DNA from: an uncultured Ignavibacteria bacterium
GTDB taxonomy: Bacteria; Bacteroidota; Ignavibacteria; Kapaibacteriales; UBA2268
DNA length: 33,547 nucleotides
Assembly: GCA_903862655.1 (NCBI GenBank)
Contig: CAIOZA010000108.1
Span: 1-33,547 of the forward strand
Reading direction: 5' to 3'
The notes below the pieces were generated by a model. That model worked only from the letters and a program-made list of their open reading frames with translations. It was not told the DNA's origin and ran no database searches. Positions 14,336 to 22,181 of this stretch are shown in pieces; the first letter of the stretch is position 1; the number at the start of each line of letters is the position of its first letter. Position numbers and translations under genes: made by a program.

Positions 14336-15625
14336 TAGTGTCAACTAAAACATCAATATTGTTCTTTGTAATCATTATAAAATCTGAAGTTTACGAGAAA
14401 AAGACTTACGTGACGATTTGAATTTATTATTTAATCTGGAATCATTAGATTTCAGAAATGAATACAGGTAAATACGTATTTTCGCAACTTGTTGAATTTT
14501 TGCCACAACGAGTTTTTGACGGCATTGTCACGAAATATGGAGGCAATAAATATGTAATGCATTTCACTTGCTGGAATCATTTGCTGGCAATGATGTTTGG
14601 ACAACTAACGCGCCGTGATAGTTTACGTGATTTGATTGTAGCTCTTGAAGCTCATTATCGAAAAAGTTATCACTTAGGTTTTGGTAAGAATATTACCAGA
14701 AGTAATCTATCCAAAGCAAACGAAAATCGTAACAGCAAAATATTTGAAGAATATACCTATTATATGATTGACATTGCACGTAGAAAGAGAGCCAATAACG
14801 ACTTTGAGATTCAAGGTAAAGTCTATGCTTTCGATTCAACTACAATTGATTTATGTCTAAGTGTATTTTGGTGGGCAAAATTTCGTAAACATAAGGCAGT
14901 TATAAAGCTTCATACGTTATATGACATTAGCACTCAAATACCAGCGTTTATACATATAACAAAAGCCTCAGTCAATGATATTAATGCTATGGATGTAATT
15001 CCATATGAGTATGGTGCTTATTATGTTTTTGACCGTGGATATGTCGATTATGCAAGGCTTTATAGCATTTGTAGTCACTCAGCATATTTTGTTGTTCGAG
15101 CTAAAAAACCTTAAATTCAAATTTAATCGACTCAACGAAGTCAAAGAAAACACAGGAGTAATTTGCGATCAAGTAGGAATACTAACAGGGTTATATTCGT
15201 CTAAAGATTATCCCAATGAAATTCGCTAGGTTATTTATTATGATAAAGAAAGTAATAAAACGTTTGTTTATTTGACTGACAATATGGAGCTTACTTCTGT
15301 GCAAATTGCATTACTTTATAAAAATCGTTGGCAAGTGGAATTATTTTTCAAATGGATTAAACAGCATTTAAAAATTAAATCCTTTTGGGGAACAAGTGAA
15401 AATGCTGTAAGAACTCAAATATATTATGCAATAATAACTTATTGCTTAGTTGCTATAATCGAGAAAGACCTTATGATAAATCGTTCAACATACGAAGTCT
15501 TGCAGGTTTTCAGTATTTCGTTACTGGATAAAACGCCTATTAATGAGCTATTTGATAGGTCAGATTTTAATGCTGTCAAAGAACTTTGTTTAAATCAATT
15601 ATCCCTAAATTTTTAGTGGCCACTA
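14336..15625 (+). mobile_element. IS4-family insertion sequence, inactive
   Basis: An element of about 1,290 bases bounded by imperfect terminal inverted repeats: TAGTGTCAACTAAAA at 14336-14350 and TTTTAGTGGCCACTA at 15611-15625, which match at 13 of 15 positions when one is reversed. It contains a single broken transposase gene. I could not find a convincing target-site duplication in the flanks, so either the duplication has decayed or the exact ends differ by a few bases. Confidence 0.75.
14458..15616 (+). pseudogene. IS4-family DDE transposase, frameshifted and with a stop
   Basis: The N-terminal 218 residues (MNTGKYVFSQLVEFLP, the DUF4372-type start, then YAFDSTTIDLCLSVFWWAKFRKHKAVIKLH with the first catalytic Asp, and YVFDRGYVDY with the second) end at TAA 15112-15114. 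The protein goes on in the next frame: LKFKFNRLNEVKENTGVICD, an in-frame TAG at 15227-15229, then VIYYDKESNKTFVYLTD and the late block YKNRWQVELFFKWIKQHLKIKSFWG with the catalytic Glu (YREK-type region) up to TAG 15614-15616. One extra A in the A6 run at about 15102-15107 explains the shift. With both lesions repaired the product would be about 385 residues, the usual length. Dead unless both changes are sequence errors. Confidence 0.88.
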
Positions 15626-15757
15626 GTGATAAAATATCTACTTTCTTTGGATATAAAAATAGATTTTAGAATTTTATCTAAAGAAATAGGATCATCTCAA
15701 GAACATATTTCAGTTTTAATAAGGGAACACTACACTAAAGATAGAAAAAAATCCTAA
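15626..15757 (+). pseudogene. Short gene fragment at the right edge of the IS4 element
   Basis: Starting at the inner edge of the right inverted repeat (GTG 15626), 43 codons stay open to TAA 15755-15757. The peptide contains IDFRILSKEIGSSQEHISV and LIREHYTKDRKKS, which looks like the N-terminal helix-turn-helix part of Rha/antirepressor-like phage proteins. It may be the remaining part of a gene split by the insertion. Upstream the frame is closed by a TAG inside the inverted repeat. Short length makes this tentative. Confidence 0.35.
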
Positions 15758-15900
15758 GTAAGTTAAATATGTAATATTTTAAAAAAAAGTAATGTTCTTT
15801 GATGTGATGAGTTCATAAATAATTTTATTAAATTTTATTAAATAAAGTGGAGAATATTAGTCAAAATGAGGAATTTCTGTGCAACATTCTGTGCAAGACT
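15758..15900. other. A/T-rich gap without a gene
   Basis: Nothing coding is convincing. Around 15824-15845 TTTTATTAAA is repeated, and around 15879-15896 TTCTGTGCAA occurs twice. A short frame here ends in KTKTKNGISTLFIK, which hints at a tyrosine-recombinase N-terminus but overlaps the tRNA terminator; see the rejected list. Confidence 0.4.
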
Positions 15901-15949
15901 AAAACTAAAAATGGCATAAGTACCTTATTTATCAAGTAACTTATGCCAT
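15901..15949 (-). terminator. Intrinsic terminator of tRNA-Pro
   Basis: On the minus strand, just after the tRNA, ATGGCATAAGT and ACTTATGCCAT form an 11-bp stem (15939-15949 with 15911-15921) around a 17-base loop, followed by TTTTAGTTTT. Stem, position and T-rich tail agree with Rho-independent termination. Confidence 0.75.
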
Positions 15950-15955
15950 AATATG

Positions 15956-16029
15956 TCGGGGTGAGAGGATTTGAACCTCCGGCCCCTACGTCCCGAACGT
16001 AGTGCTCTACCGGGTTGAGCTACACCCCG
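15956..16029 (-). tRNA. tRNA-Pro (anticodon CGG)
   Basis: A 74-base cloverleaf on the minus strand. Acceptor CGGGGTG pairs with CACCCCG, discriminator A. The D arm contains GTAGCTCAACCCGGTAGAGC, the anticodon arm CTACG-TTCGGGA-CGTAG has anticodon CGG (reads CCG, proline), and the T arm GGAGG-TTCAAAT-CCTCT carries the TTCAA signature. The 3' CCA is not encoded. Promoter and terminator are visible on either side. Confidence 0.93.
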
Positions 16030-16043
16030 AAATTAAAGGATTG

Positions 16044-16075
16044 CAAAATTAAGCATTATTGGTTAATATAACAAA
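16044..16075 (-). promoter_or_regulatory. Bacteroidota-type promoter of tRNA-Pro
   Basis: On the minus strand TTTG (16075-16072), 20 bases, then TAATTTTG (16051-16044) match the -33/-7 consensus TTTG/TAnnTTTG of Bacteroidota primary sigma factors. The -7 box ends 14 bases before the mature tRNA 5' end, a sensible distance. Confidence 0.65.
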
Positions 16076-16166
16076 CTCTTTATTGATTGTGTATTGTAAG
16101 AGGAAGATCAAATAAACCATAAGCTGCACTGTTTCGTCAAATTGACCAAAATAATAAAGAAACAAA

Positions 16167-17276
16167 ATGGCATTAAGTAAAAAAAGAGTCTTGGTTGGAA
16201 TGTCGGGTGGTGTTGATTCATCTGTTGCTGCTGCTCTTCTGAAGGATCAGGGTTATGAAGTGATTGGAATTACTATTACTTCTGTAAAAATAGATGACAA
16301 CTGCAAGCCAGATACCCGTGAGACAGGTTGCTGTAACTATCAGGCAATTATGGATGCGATGGATATTTGCACTAAATTGGGAATAGAACATCATCTGATT
16401 GATTTATCAGAGATTTTCAAAGAAAAGATAATTTCCAATTTCATTGATGAATATATGTCTGGAAGAACTCCGAACCCATGCACACTCTGCAATCCATTGA
16501 TTAAATGGGGTGAAGTTCTTAAGAAAGCTGATGAATATGACTGCTATTATTACGCAACGGGACATTATGCTAATATTAGTCATGACTCAGAATCAGACAG
16601 ATATTACATCAAAGCTGGTGATGACGAAATGAAAGATCAGTCCTATTTTCTTTGGGGACTGTCCCAATCACAATTGAGCAGAACGCTCTTCCCTCTTGCT
16701 AATCTGGTGAAAACAGAGACACGTTCTATTGCTGAACAGTATGGAATCACTGTTTATAACAAAGTAGATTCACAAGAAATATGCTTTGTTCCGAGTGATG
16801 ACTATAAGGATTTTTTGATTAAAAATGTAGTCAACATCGAGAGTAATTACAATCATGGCGATATTCTCTTTAGAGGGGTTGTTATAGGCAAGCATAGGGG
16901 TTATCCGTTCTATACGATAGGTCAAAGAAAAGGTCTTGGTGTTTCGCATTCTCAGCCTATTTATGTAAAGGATATTGTGCCTGAAACTAATACTATTGTT
17001 GTCGATATTGAAGAGGCAATTCTAAGCAGAAAGTTCATCGCCAAGAATATTAATCTGATGAAATATTCTACTTTGCCTGAAGAGAAATTATTTGATGTGA
17101 AAATTCGCTACCGAGACAAAGGCAATAAGGCTACATGCAGAATCAATGGGAATAACGATCTGGAAATAGAATTTCTCGAACCAAGGAAAGCGATTACTCC
17201 TGGTCAGTCGGTAGTTGTCTATGAAGGAGCTGATCTGGTCTGCGGAGCAGTTATTGAATCAGTTGTTTCACAATAA
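16167..17276 (+). CDS. mnmA: tRNA-specific 2-thiouridylase MnmA
   Basis: 369 residues, the normal length. It makes the 2-thio group of the wobble uridine in tRNA-Lys, Glu and Gln, using ATP to adenylate the base and sulfur delivered as persulfide. The ATP-pyrophosphatase PP-loop is SGGVDSS (13-19). The two catalytic cysteines are present: Cys105 in NPCTLCNPLIKWG and Cys206 in DSQEICFVPSDDY; GLGVSHSQPIYVKDI and the C-terminal YRDKGNKATCRI/ITPGQSVVVYEG blocks are also typical. The gene begins a plus-strand pair with the umuD-like gene 16 bases after its stop. I see no clear promoter; the start ATG lies in an A-rich stretch without a strong ribosome binding site. Confidence 0.96.
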   Translation: MALSKKRVLVGMSGGVDSSVAAALLKDQGYEVIGITITSVKIDDNCKPDTRETGCCNYQAIMDAMDICTKLGIEHHLIDLSEIFKEKIISNFIDEYMSGRTPNPCTLCNPLIKWGEVLKKADEYDCYYYATGHYANISHDSESDRYYIKAGDDEMKDQSYFLWGLSQSQLSRTLFPLANLVKTETRSIAEQYGITVYNKVDSQEICFVPSDDYKDFLIKNVVNIESNYNHGDILFRGVVIGKHRGYPFYTIGQRKGLGVSHSQPIYVKDIVPETNTIVVDIEEAILSRKFIAKNINLMKYSTLPEEKLFDVKIRYRDKGNKATCRINGNNDLEIEFLEPRKAITPGQSVVVYEGADLVCGAVIESVVSQ

Positions 17277-17292
17277 GCACAAGAATTAACAA

Positions 17293-17754
17293 ATGAATAA
17301 ATTGAAGGTAGTTGAAATTGATAAAGTAAAAGTGACTGGGATATTATTACCGATAGAGAATTTAAAATTACCACTTCCACTATTTCTTGAATCAGTATCT
17401 GCTGGATTTCCTTCACCAGCAGATGATTACATTGAAGGCAAGCTTGATCTGAATGATTATCTTGTCAGGAATAAATTATCTACATTTTTCGTAAGAGTAA
17501 CAGGTGATTCCATGAAGGATGTGGGAATTTACTCAGGTGATTTATTGATTGTTGACCGTTCACTAACTCCAAAAGAAGCCAGTATTGTCATAGCAATAAT
17601 CAATGGTGAGCTCCTTGTGAAAAGAATGCATCATGAGAACAACAAACTGTACCTTTTGCCTGAAAATAAGAATTACCAAGCACTTGAAGTGACACAAGAG
17701 ATGAATTTTGATGTTTGGGGAGTTGTGACAAATGTTATTCACTCTGTAGTTTGA
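17293..17754 (+). CDS. umuD: UmuD-like S24 self-cleaving peptidase (SOS mutagenesis)
   Basis: 153 residues, similar to UmuD (about 140). It contains the cleavage site SAGFPSPADDY (Ala37-Gly38), the catalytic Ser in GDSM (Ser73) and Lys in LLVKRM (Lys110), the Ser-Lys dyad of LexA/UmuD proteins. There is no N-terminal DNA-binding domain as in LexA. After RecA-stimulated cleavage UmuD' works with the polymerase UmuC. No umuC follows: the next 139 bases have no gene and the next gene is on the opposite strand. The gene is 16 bases after mnmA and may be cotranscribed with it; I do not see a LexA box. Confidence 0.87.
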   Translation: MNKLKVVEIDKVKVTGILLPIENLKLPLPLFLESVSAGFPSPADDYIEGKLDLNDYLVRNKLSTFFVRVTGDSMKDVGIYSGDLLIVDRSLTPKEASIVIAIINGELLVKRMHHENNKLYLLPENKNYQALEVTQEMNFDVWGVVTNVIHSVV

Positions 17755-17893
17755 GTGGCTATTTGGAATAAAGTGAATTATCAAAGATTCAAAAATAGTT
17801 TCAATACATCTTTACAGATTCTGTTATGATAAGATTATGAACAACAGACAAATATTTCATCAATACCAGCATTTCATTATCATTAAATATTAA

Positions 17894-18619
17894 TTAGTCT
17901 CTGAAAAATATTCCATCAATTTGCATCAAGTTACCAGTTACCGGATCCGACCAGCCATGTTCCAAGCTAATCAATTTAAAACCTAATGAATAAATATAAT
18001 CCAGCATACCTCGAAACAAGAGTTCATCTTTGTATAGTGGAACGATTGACATCTCAAGTTGTAAGCCGGAAATATTAGGTAATGAATTAATCGCTCCTTC
18101 TAATACAGATTTTTCATAACCCTGAGTATCAATCTTCAGGAAAACTTTATCCGATGAGGTATAATAATCTTTGAAAATGGAATCGAGAGTTTTTATAATA
18201 ATTTTTTCTTTGCGGAAATATTTTGATTCAGGAACGACTGAATAGTGCGAAGGAAGCATTTCTAGTATAGAACTGCTAACAGAGTTCTGAGAGATATTAA
18301 TTTCTGATTCTTGATTTTCATTTCCAAGGGCCATATTCAAGCATTCCCATGATGAATCCTTACCCGCTAGTTTTTGCAATGCTTTAAATTCATTTGATAA
18401 TGGTTCAAATGCTACAATTCTTCCATCATAACCCATATTCCTTAAACAATGAGAATATAAGCCAATATTAGCTCCAACGTCAAATACCAGATTGATATTG
18501 TGAATATTTAGGAGACGAATTCGATGTTTGTATTCAGGCTTTTGTTTGCCGAGCATATAATAGCTCAGCTTAGGAAAGAAATATTTAAGATTATATTTTA
18601 AATCTGTTTTGAAACTCAT
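17894..18619 (-). CDS. FkbM-family methyltransferase
   Basis: 241 residues. Typical motifs are VFDVGANIGLYSHCLR (SAM binding), IVAFEPLSNEFKALQK, and VFLKIDTQGYEKSVLEGA, followed by GLQLEMSIVPLY. FkbM enzymes methylate hydroxyls, often of sugars in glycans or of polyketides. No signal peptide. It stands apart from the glycan genes further on, on the same strand, with 75 bases to the upstream nuclease-like gene. Substrate unknown; a role in surface glycan decoration is a reasonable guess only. Confidence 0.87.
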   Translation of the reverse strand: MSFKTDLKYNLKYFFPKLSYYMLGKQKPEYKHRIRLLNIHNINLVFDVGANIGLYSHCLRNMGYDGRIVAFEPLSNEFKALQKLAGKDSSWECLNMALGNENQESEINISQNSVSSSILEMLPSHYSVVPESKYFRKEKIIIKTLDSIFKDYYTSSDKVFLKIDTQGYEKSVLEGAINSLPNISGLQLEMSIVPLYKDELLFRGMLDYIYSLGFKLISLEHGWSDPVTGNLMQIDGIFFRD

Positions 18620-18694
18620 AAGAACTTTAAATTTTGAAATACTTAAAACAATGTATTACAAAAATAGTGGAAATGAAGACAAAACAAATAAATA

Positions 18695-19441
18695 TTATTT
18701 ACAAGGTTGATTTCTATGTTTAGAATCGCATTGAAACAATTTCATTCTTTTATCGGATTTTTGAACATAATTCAGAACAGCTCTGAATAAAGATATTGAT
18801 TCTGTAATTTGCATTTTTGCTTCGCTAATAGTCATATCACGATTTTTCTTTTCGAGCTTGTATCCCAGTTTCTTAGACAAATTTGCTATTCTAGCAATGT
18901 GAATTTTAAGATCGCACTCATTTTGAATCCAATATCTTTTGAGTTTATGGTCTAAATTGATGAAGTAACCTTTATGTTTTAGATCATTAAGATAATTGTC
19001 GAGTATGGCATCATTTTTTGAATGATGAGTTTCATTGAATGTTTCATATCCCATATTATGAAATGGATTAGATAAATCTCCAATAAAGTGCCCAAGAAAT
19101 ACCAGATTCTGAATATTCTTTGTTTTAAGAAATTCACGATAATAATAGACAATCGAAAAATAGAGGTTACCATTTTTTTGACATGTATCTTGATCAGTTC
19201 TATAAAATAGTAATCCATTTTCAATAAACCTTGTTGCTACAGTAGAATCTTTGTCTAGATTGAAATAATGATCATTTCTAGATGATTCATCATACTTCTT
19301 ATTTTCATCTGGAAACCCTAAACTATCAGATAGCAGGAAACAAGCATACTTACCAATCGCAATATGAGTTTGTTTATCCCAAGAATAAGAAAACTGAATG
19401 TTAATAAAAGCAACAAGCAATAGAATGATAATTTTCTTCAT
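18695..19441 (-). CDS. Secreted zinc-dependent P1-nuclease/phospholipase C-like protein
   Basis: 248 residues with signal peptide MKKIIILLLVAFINIQFSYS. Cleavage before Trp21 would make Trp the first residue, as in P1/S1 nucleases and zinc phospholipase C, where the N-terminal Trp binds zinc. WDKQTHIAIG gives the first His; LGHFIGDLSNPFHNMGYE carries the H-x3-D-x5-H zinc pattern, followed by HHSKND. Expected activity is hydrolysis of phosphodiester bonds outside the cytoplasm; whether nucleic acid or lipid is the substrate cannot be told. The C-terminal tail is basic with two Cys (Cys238 region and NQPCK). Confidence 0.72.
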   Translation of the reverse strand: MKKIIILLLVAFINIQFSYSWDKQTHIAIGKYACFLLSDSLGFPDENKKYDESSRNDHYFNLDKDSTVATRFIENGLLFYRTDQDTCQKNGNLYFSIVYYYREFLKTKNIQNLVFLGHFIGDLSNPFHNMGYETFNETHHSKNDAILDNYLNDLKHKGYFINLDHKLKRYWIQNECDLKIHIARIANLSKKLGYKLEKKNRDMTISEAKMQITESISLFRAVLNYVQKSDKRMKLFQCDSKHRNQPCK

Positions 19442-19567
19442 AATATTTCGACAAATTATTGGAAAATGGTTGTTATTAAAATGAAATATAATAAATTCCT
19501 AGAATAATAGTAAGAAATATTTCTTAGGGAATTTTCAATGGATAACTTTTAATAATAGGCTGTTTTA

Positions 19568-19606
19568 ACAAAAACAAATAAGGGTTGCAATCGATGCAAC
19601 CCTTAT
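19568..19606 (-). terminator. Strong intrinsic terminator after glutamate dehydrogenase
   Basis: A perfect 12-bp stem, ATAAGGGTTGCA (19578-19589) with TGCAACCCTTAT (19595-19606), loop ATCGA, is followed on the minus strand by TTGTTTTTGTT. It lies 27 bases beyond the dehydrogenase stop codon. The stem top contains the 11-mer AATCGATGCAA seen in the array at 81-130. Confidence 0.85.
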
Positions 19607-19633
19607 AATTAGATCATTTGTTTGAATAAAGTA

Positions 19634-20920
19634 TTATACCCAACCACGCATTTTAACTGCTTCAGCCACTCTTGATATTGAAATCATATAAGCTGCGTCG
19701 CGCATATAAACTTTCTTTGAACGTGCTAATTCTGACACAGCATGATAAGCCGCTGTCATTTTCTCATCAAGTTTTGTTAGCACTTCTTCTTTTGTCCAGT
19801 AGTAGTTCATGTTGCACTGTACTTGCTCGAAGTATGAGCATGTAACACCACCAGCATTGGCTAAGAAGTCAGGAATCATAAGAATTCCCTTAGCTTTGAT
19901 AACTTCATCTGCTTCAGGAGTTGTAGGACCATTAGCTCCTTCAACTATTAATTTAACTGAGCTATGAATCTTGTTGACTGTTGCTGCATTTACCTGATTT
20001 TCGATAGCTGCTGGAACGAGAATATCAACATCTTGTTCGATCCAGGCATCACCGGGCAGAATATCAAAGCCCATATCTTGTGCTTTTTGTCTGTCGATTT
20101 CACCAAAACGGTTTGTTATTGCCATAAGATCAGTCTTTTTAATACCATCGAGTTTGCGATATGTGTAGGATTTCTGCTCTTTGTTATCCCAACATGATAC
20201 TGCGATAGCTTTACCACCGTATTGAGTATAAAGGTCAACAGCATACTGGCTTACGTTTCCAAAACCTTGGAATGAAGCTGTTGTTTTTGTAATATCTATA
20301 CCAAGTTCCTTTAATGCTTCTCTAGTGCAATAAATAGCTCCATAGCCTGTAGCTTCTGTTCTGCCGAGTGAACCTCCCATACCGAGTGGTTTTCCAGTTA
20401 TGAAACCTGGTGACTTCATTCCTGTAATTCGTTCGTACTCATCAAGCATCCATACCATGTGTTGTCCTGTTGTCATAACATCAGGTGCAGGAACATCCTG
20501 TAATGGGCCAACATTGCGTGCAATCTGACGTACCCAACCACGACAGATGGCTTCTTGTTCTCTCATTGACAAGTTGTGTGGATCACAAATAACTCCACCC
20601 TTACCACCACCGAGAGGGATATCAACTACAGCAGTTTTCCAAGTCATCCACATTGATAAAGCTTTGACAGTATCAATTGTTTCTTGTGGATGAAAACGGA
20701 TACCACCCTTTGCAGGACCGCGTGCATCACTATGCTGGCAACGGAATCCTCTAAAAACCTTATAGGTACCATCGTCCATTCTAATGGGAATGTTAAAATG
20801 ATATTCACGATCGGGATTACGTAGAAATTCTCTTGTTGCTTGGTCTAAACCTAATTTTTCGGCTACTGCATCGAATTGCTGCTGTGCCATTTTGAACGGA
20901 TTAAATGCTTCGTTAACCAT
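19634..20920 (-). CDS. gdhA: Glutamate dehydrogenase (Glu/Leu/Phe/Val family)
   Basis: 428 residues, the length of hexameric NAD(P)-dependent glutamate dehydrogenases of class I short type. Dimerisation/substrate region: KGGIRFHP and MTWKTAVVDIPLGGGKGGVICDP with the catalytic lysines; the following PAPDVMT carries the proton-shuttling Asp. The nucleotide-binding part starts at ASFQGFGNVSQYAVDLY (GxGxxx), and VEGANGPTTPEAD and FLANAGGVTCSYFEQVQ are typical. It interconverts glutamate and 2-oxoglutarate plus ammonium. The start is secured by AGGAG seven bases before ATG 20920. It is transcribed alone: a 248-base gap before it and the strong terminator after it. Coenzyme preference is not decided. 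Confidence 0.94.
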   Translation of the reverse strand: MVNEAFNPFKMAQQQFDAVAEKLGLDQATREFLRNPDREYHFNIPIRMDDGTYKVFRGFRCQHSDARGPAKGGIRFHPQETIDTVKALSMWMTWKTAVVDIPLGGGKGGVICDPHNLSMREQEAICRGWVRQIARNVGPLQDVPAPDVMTTGQHMVWMLDEYERITGMKSPGFITGKPLGMGGSLGRTEATGYGAIYCTREALKELGIDITKTTASFQGFGNVSQYAVDLYTQYGGKAIAVSCWDNKEQKSYTYRKLDGIKKTDLMAITNRFGEIDRQKAQDMGFDILPGDAWIEQDVDILVPAAIENQVNAATVNKIHSSVKLIVEGANGPTTPEADEVIKAKGILMIPDFLANAGGVTCSYFEQVQCNMNYYWTKEEVLTKLDEKMTAAYHAVSELARSKKVYMRDAAYMISISRVAEAVKMRGWV

Positions 20921-21168
20921 ACCATAACTCCTAATTAATAAATTGTTTTGGGGTTATAAATAAAAAAACAGATGATCAGCCAGGAAATCTAACTCCCAAC
21001 ACAAATGATACAAACTGTTTTTAATCCATAACCAAATACTATTTTAAAAATTTGTCAATTTCAAGTATGCAATTTAAGAAATAACATTGTGTACAAACAA
21101 GATAAATCTTACTTTTTTTATATTTATTAATACTTTATTCAGAATTCGTTAATTAAATAGCGATGTTG
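20921..21168. other. Gap upstream of glutamate dehydrogenase
   Basis: This 248-base gap must hold the dehydrogenase promoter. I see only partial matches to TAnnTTTG and no hairpin or riboswitch-like structure. Apart from the AGGAG ribosome binding site at its end, nothing is assignable. Confidence 0.4.
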
Positions 21169-22152
21169 CTACTCTTCCTTATCCATAATTATCTGGACAC
21201 CTGGTAACCTATCCTTTAGATTTATTATCTGAGAGACAGAGATGTCATTACCTTGAACATAAAGGACTTCCAAGCTTTTCATTTTATAAAGACACTCTGG
21301 AAGCTTAGATATATCATTATTTGATAAATTCAGTTCTTTTAGTTTTCTAAAATCACATATATCGTCAGGTAGTTTAGTCAATTCATTGTTTGAAAGATTC
21401 AAGTATTCCAGATTTTTTAGATCATAAATATCACCTGGAAAGTTCTTCAATTCTTTTTCCGATAAATCTAGTCTTGTAACCTGCATAGGACTTTCGGCTC
21501 GAATTTCATCAAGACTTGTATAAACTCTCCCCTGTTTGGATCTTTTTTCTGTATCTACAGCTCCAGTGTACGGCAATTCAGTAAGACCGATCAAATAACC
21601 TGCAATTGATGAATTGGGATTAACTTTTAATGCTTTTTCAAATTCTTCACGAGCTTTCTCATTCTGGTTACGGGCTAAATATTTTAAGCCATTCATAATG
21701 AATTTGTTTTCCTTTTGTTCCATTTTAGGGTCACCAGAATTTGATAATCCATCCATTTCGGACAGTAGATAGTCCAGATTCTCTAGAACCATTCGGGAAG
21801 CGACTTCACTGCCATCGGGTTGTCTGATTATCTTTGAAAACTGAACAAAAGCATCTTGAAAATATTCCTTTGCTCTGTGAAGATATTCATTTTTGTTTAG
21901 TTCTGTGCCCCAGTCTCTATAAAGATACCCCATATATTCTTTAGATGTAGCCATCCAGTATCTGCTATTTTGTTTCATTACAATTTCTAGACCTTTATAA
22001 AGATATTCTTTACTCTTTGAGTAATCCTTGGCTTCGCGATATGTATTGCCGAGCTTGAGATATCTGATACCAAGTTCAAGATTATCCCTCTGAGGATAGG
22101 CATCATTAGCTGTCAGCATAAATGCTATTATAAAAAATATTAATGTTTTCAT
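21169..22152 (-). CDS. Secreted TPR plus leucine-rich-repeat protein
   Basis: From ATG 22152 (AGGA about 9 bases upstream) 327 residues; the frame opens earlier at 22203 but the signal peptide MKTLIFFIIAFMLTANDAYP sets the start. Residues about 25-190 form TPR-like helical repeats (YLKLGNTYREAKDYSKSKEYLYKGLEI; AREEFEKALKVNPNSSIAGY). Then about four LRRs of 23 residues run from VTRLDLSEKELKNFP through YLNLSNNELTKLPDDI, ELNLSNNDISKLPECL and VLYVQGNDIS. These repeats bind proteins; the ligand is unknown. It lies 29 bases after the coiled-coil/beta protein gene, so the two form a pair in the envelope. A signalling or adhesion role is possible. Confidence 0.8.
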   Translation of the reverse strand: MKTLIFFIIAFMLTANDAYPQRDNLELGIRYLKLGNTYREAKDYSKSKEYLYKGLEIVMKQNSRYWMATSKEYMGYLYRDWGTELNKNEYLHRAKEYFQDAFVQFSKIIRQPDGSEVASRMVLENLDYLLSEMDGLSNSGDPKMEQKENKFIMNGLKYLARNQNEKAREEFEKALKVNPNSSIAGYLIGLTELPYTGAVDTEKRSKQGRVYTSLDEIRAESPMQVTRLDLSEKELKNFPGDIYDLKNLEYLNLSNNELTKLPDDICDFRKLKELNLSNNDISKLPECLYKMKSLEVLYVQGNDISVSQIINLKDRLPGVQIIMDKEE

Positions 22153-22181
22153 ATTTTTATTCCTATTTTTTTTACTTATTT

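Noticed and set aside
15100-15115. A6 run in the IS4 transposase as a programmed frameshift site
   Set aside because: The downstream part needs a +1 (or -2) shift, the A AAA AAC heptamer is out of register for -1 slippage, and a further in-frame TAG breaks the downstream part.
15848-15940. Short plus-strand frame ending KTKTKNGISTLFIK, similar to the start of tyrosine recombinases, beside a tRNA gene
   Set aside because: Only about 30 codons, it overlaps the tRNA terminator hairpin, and no integrase body or repeated tRNA 3' end (att site) was found.
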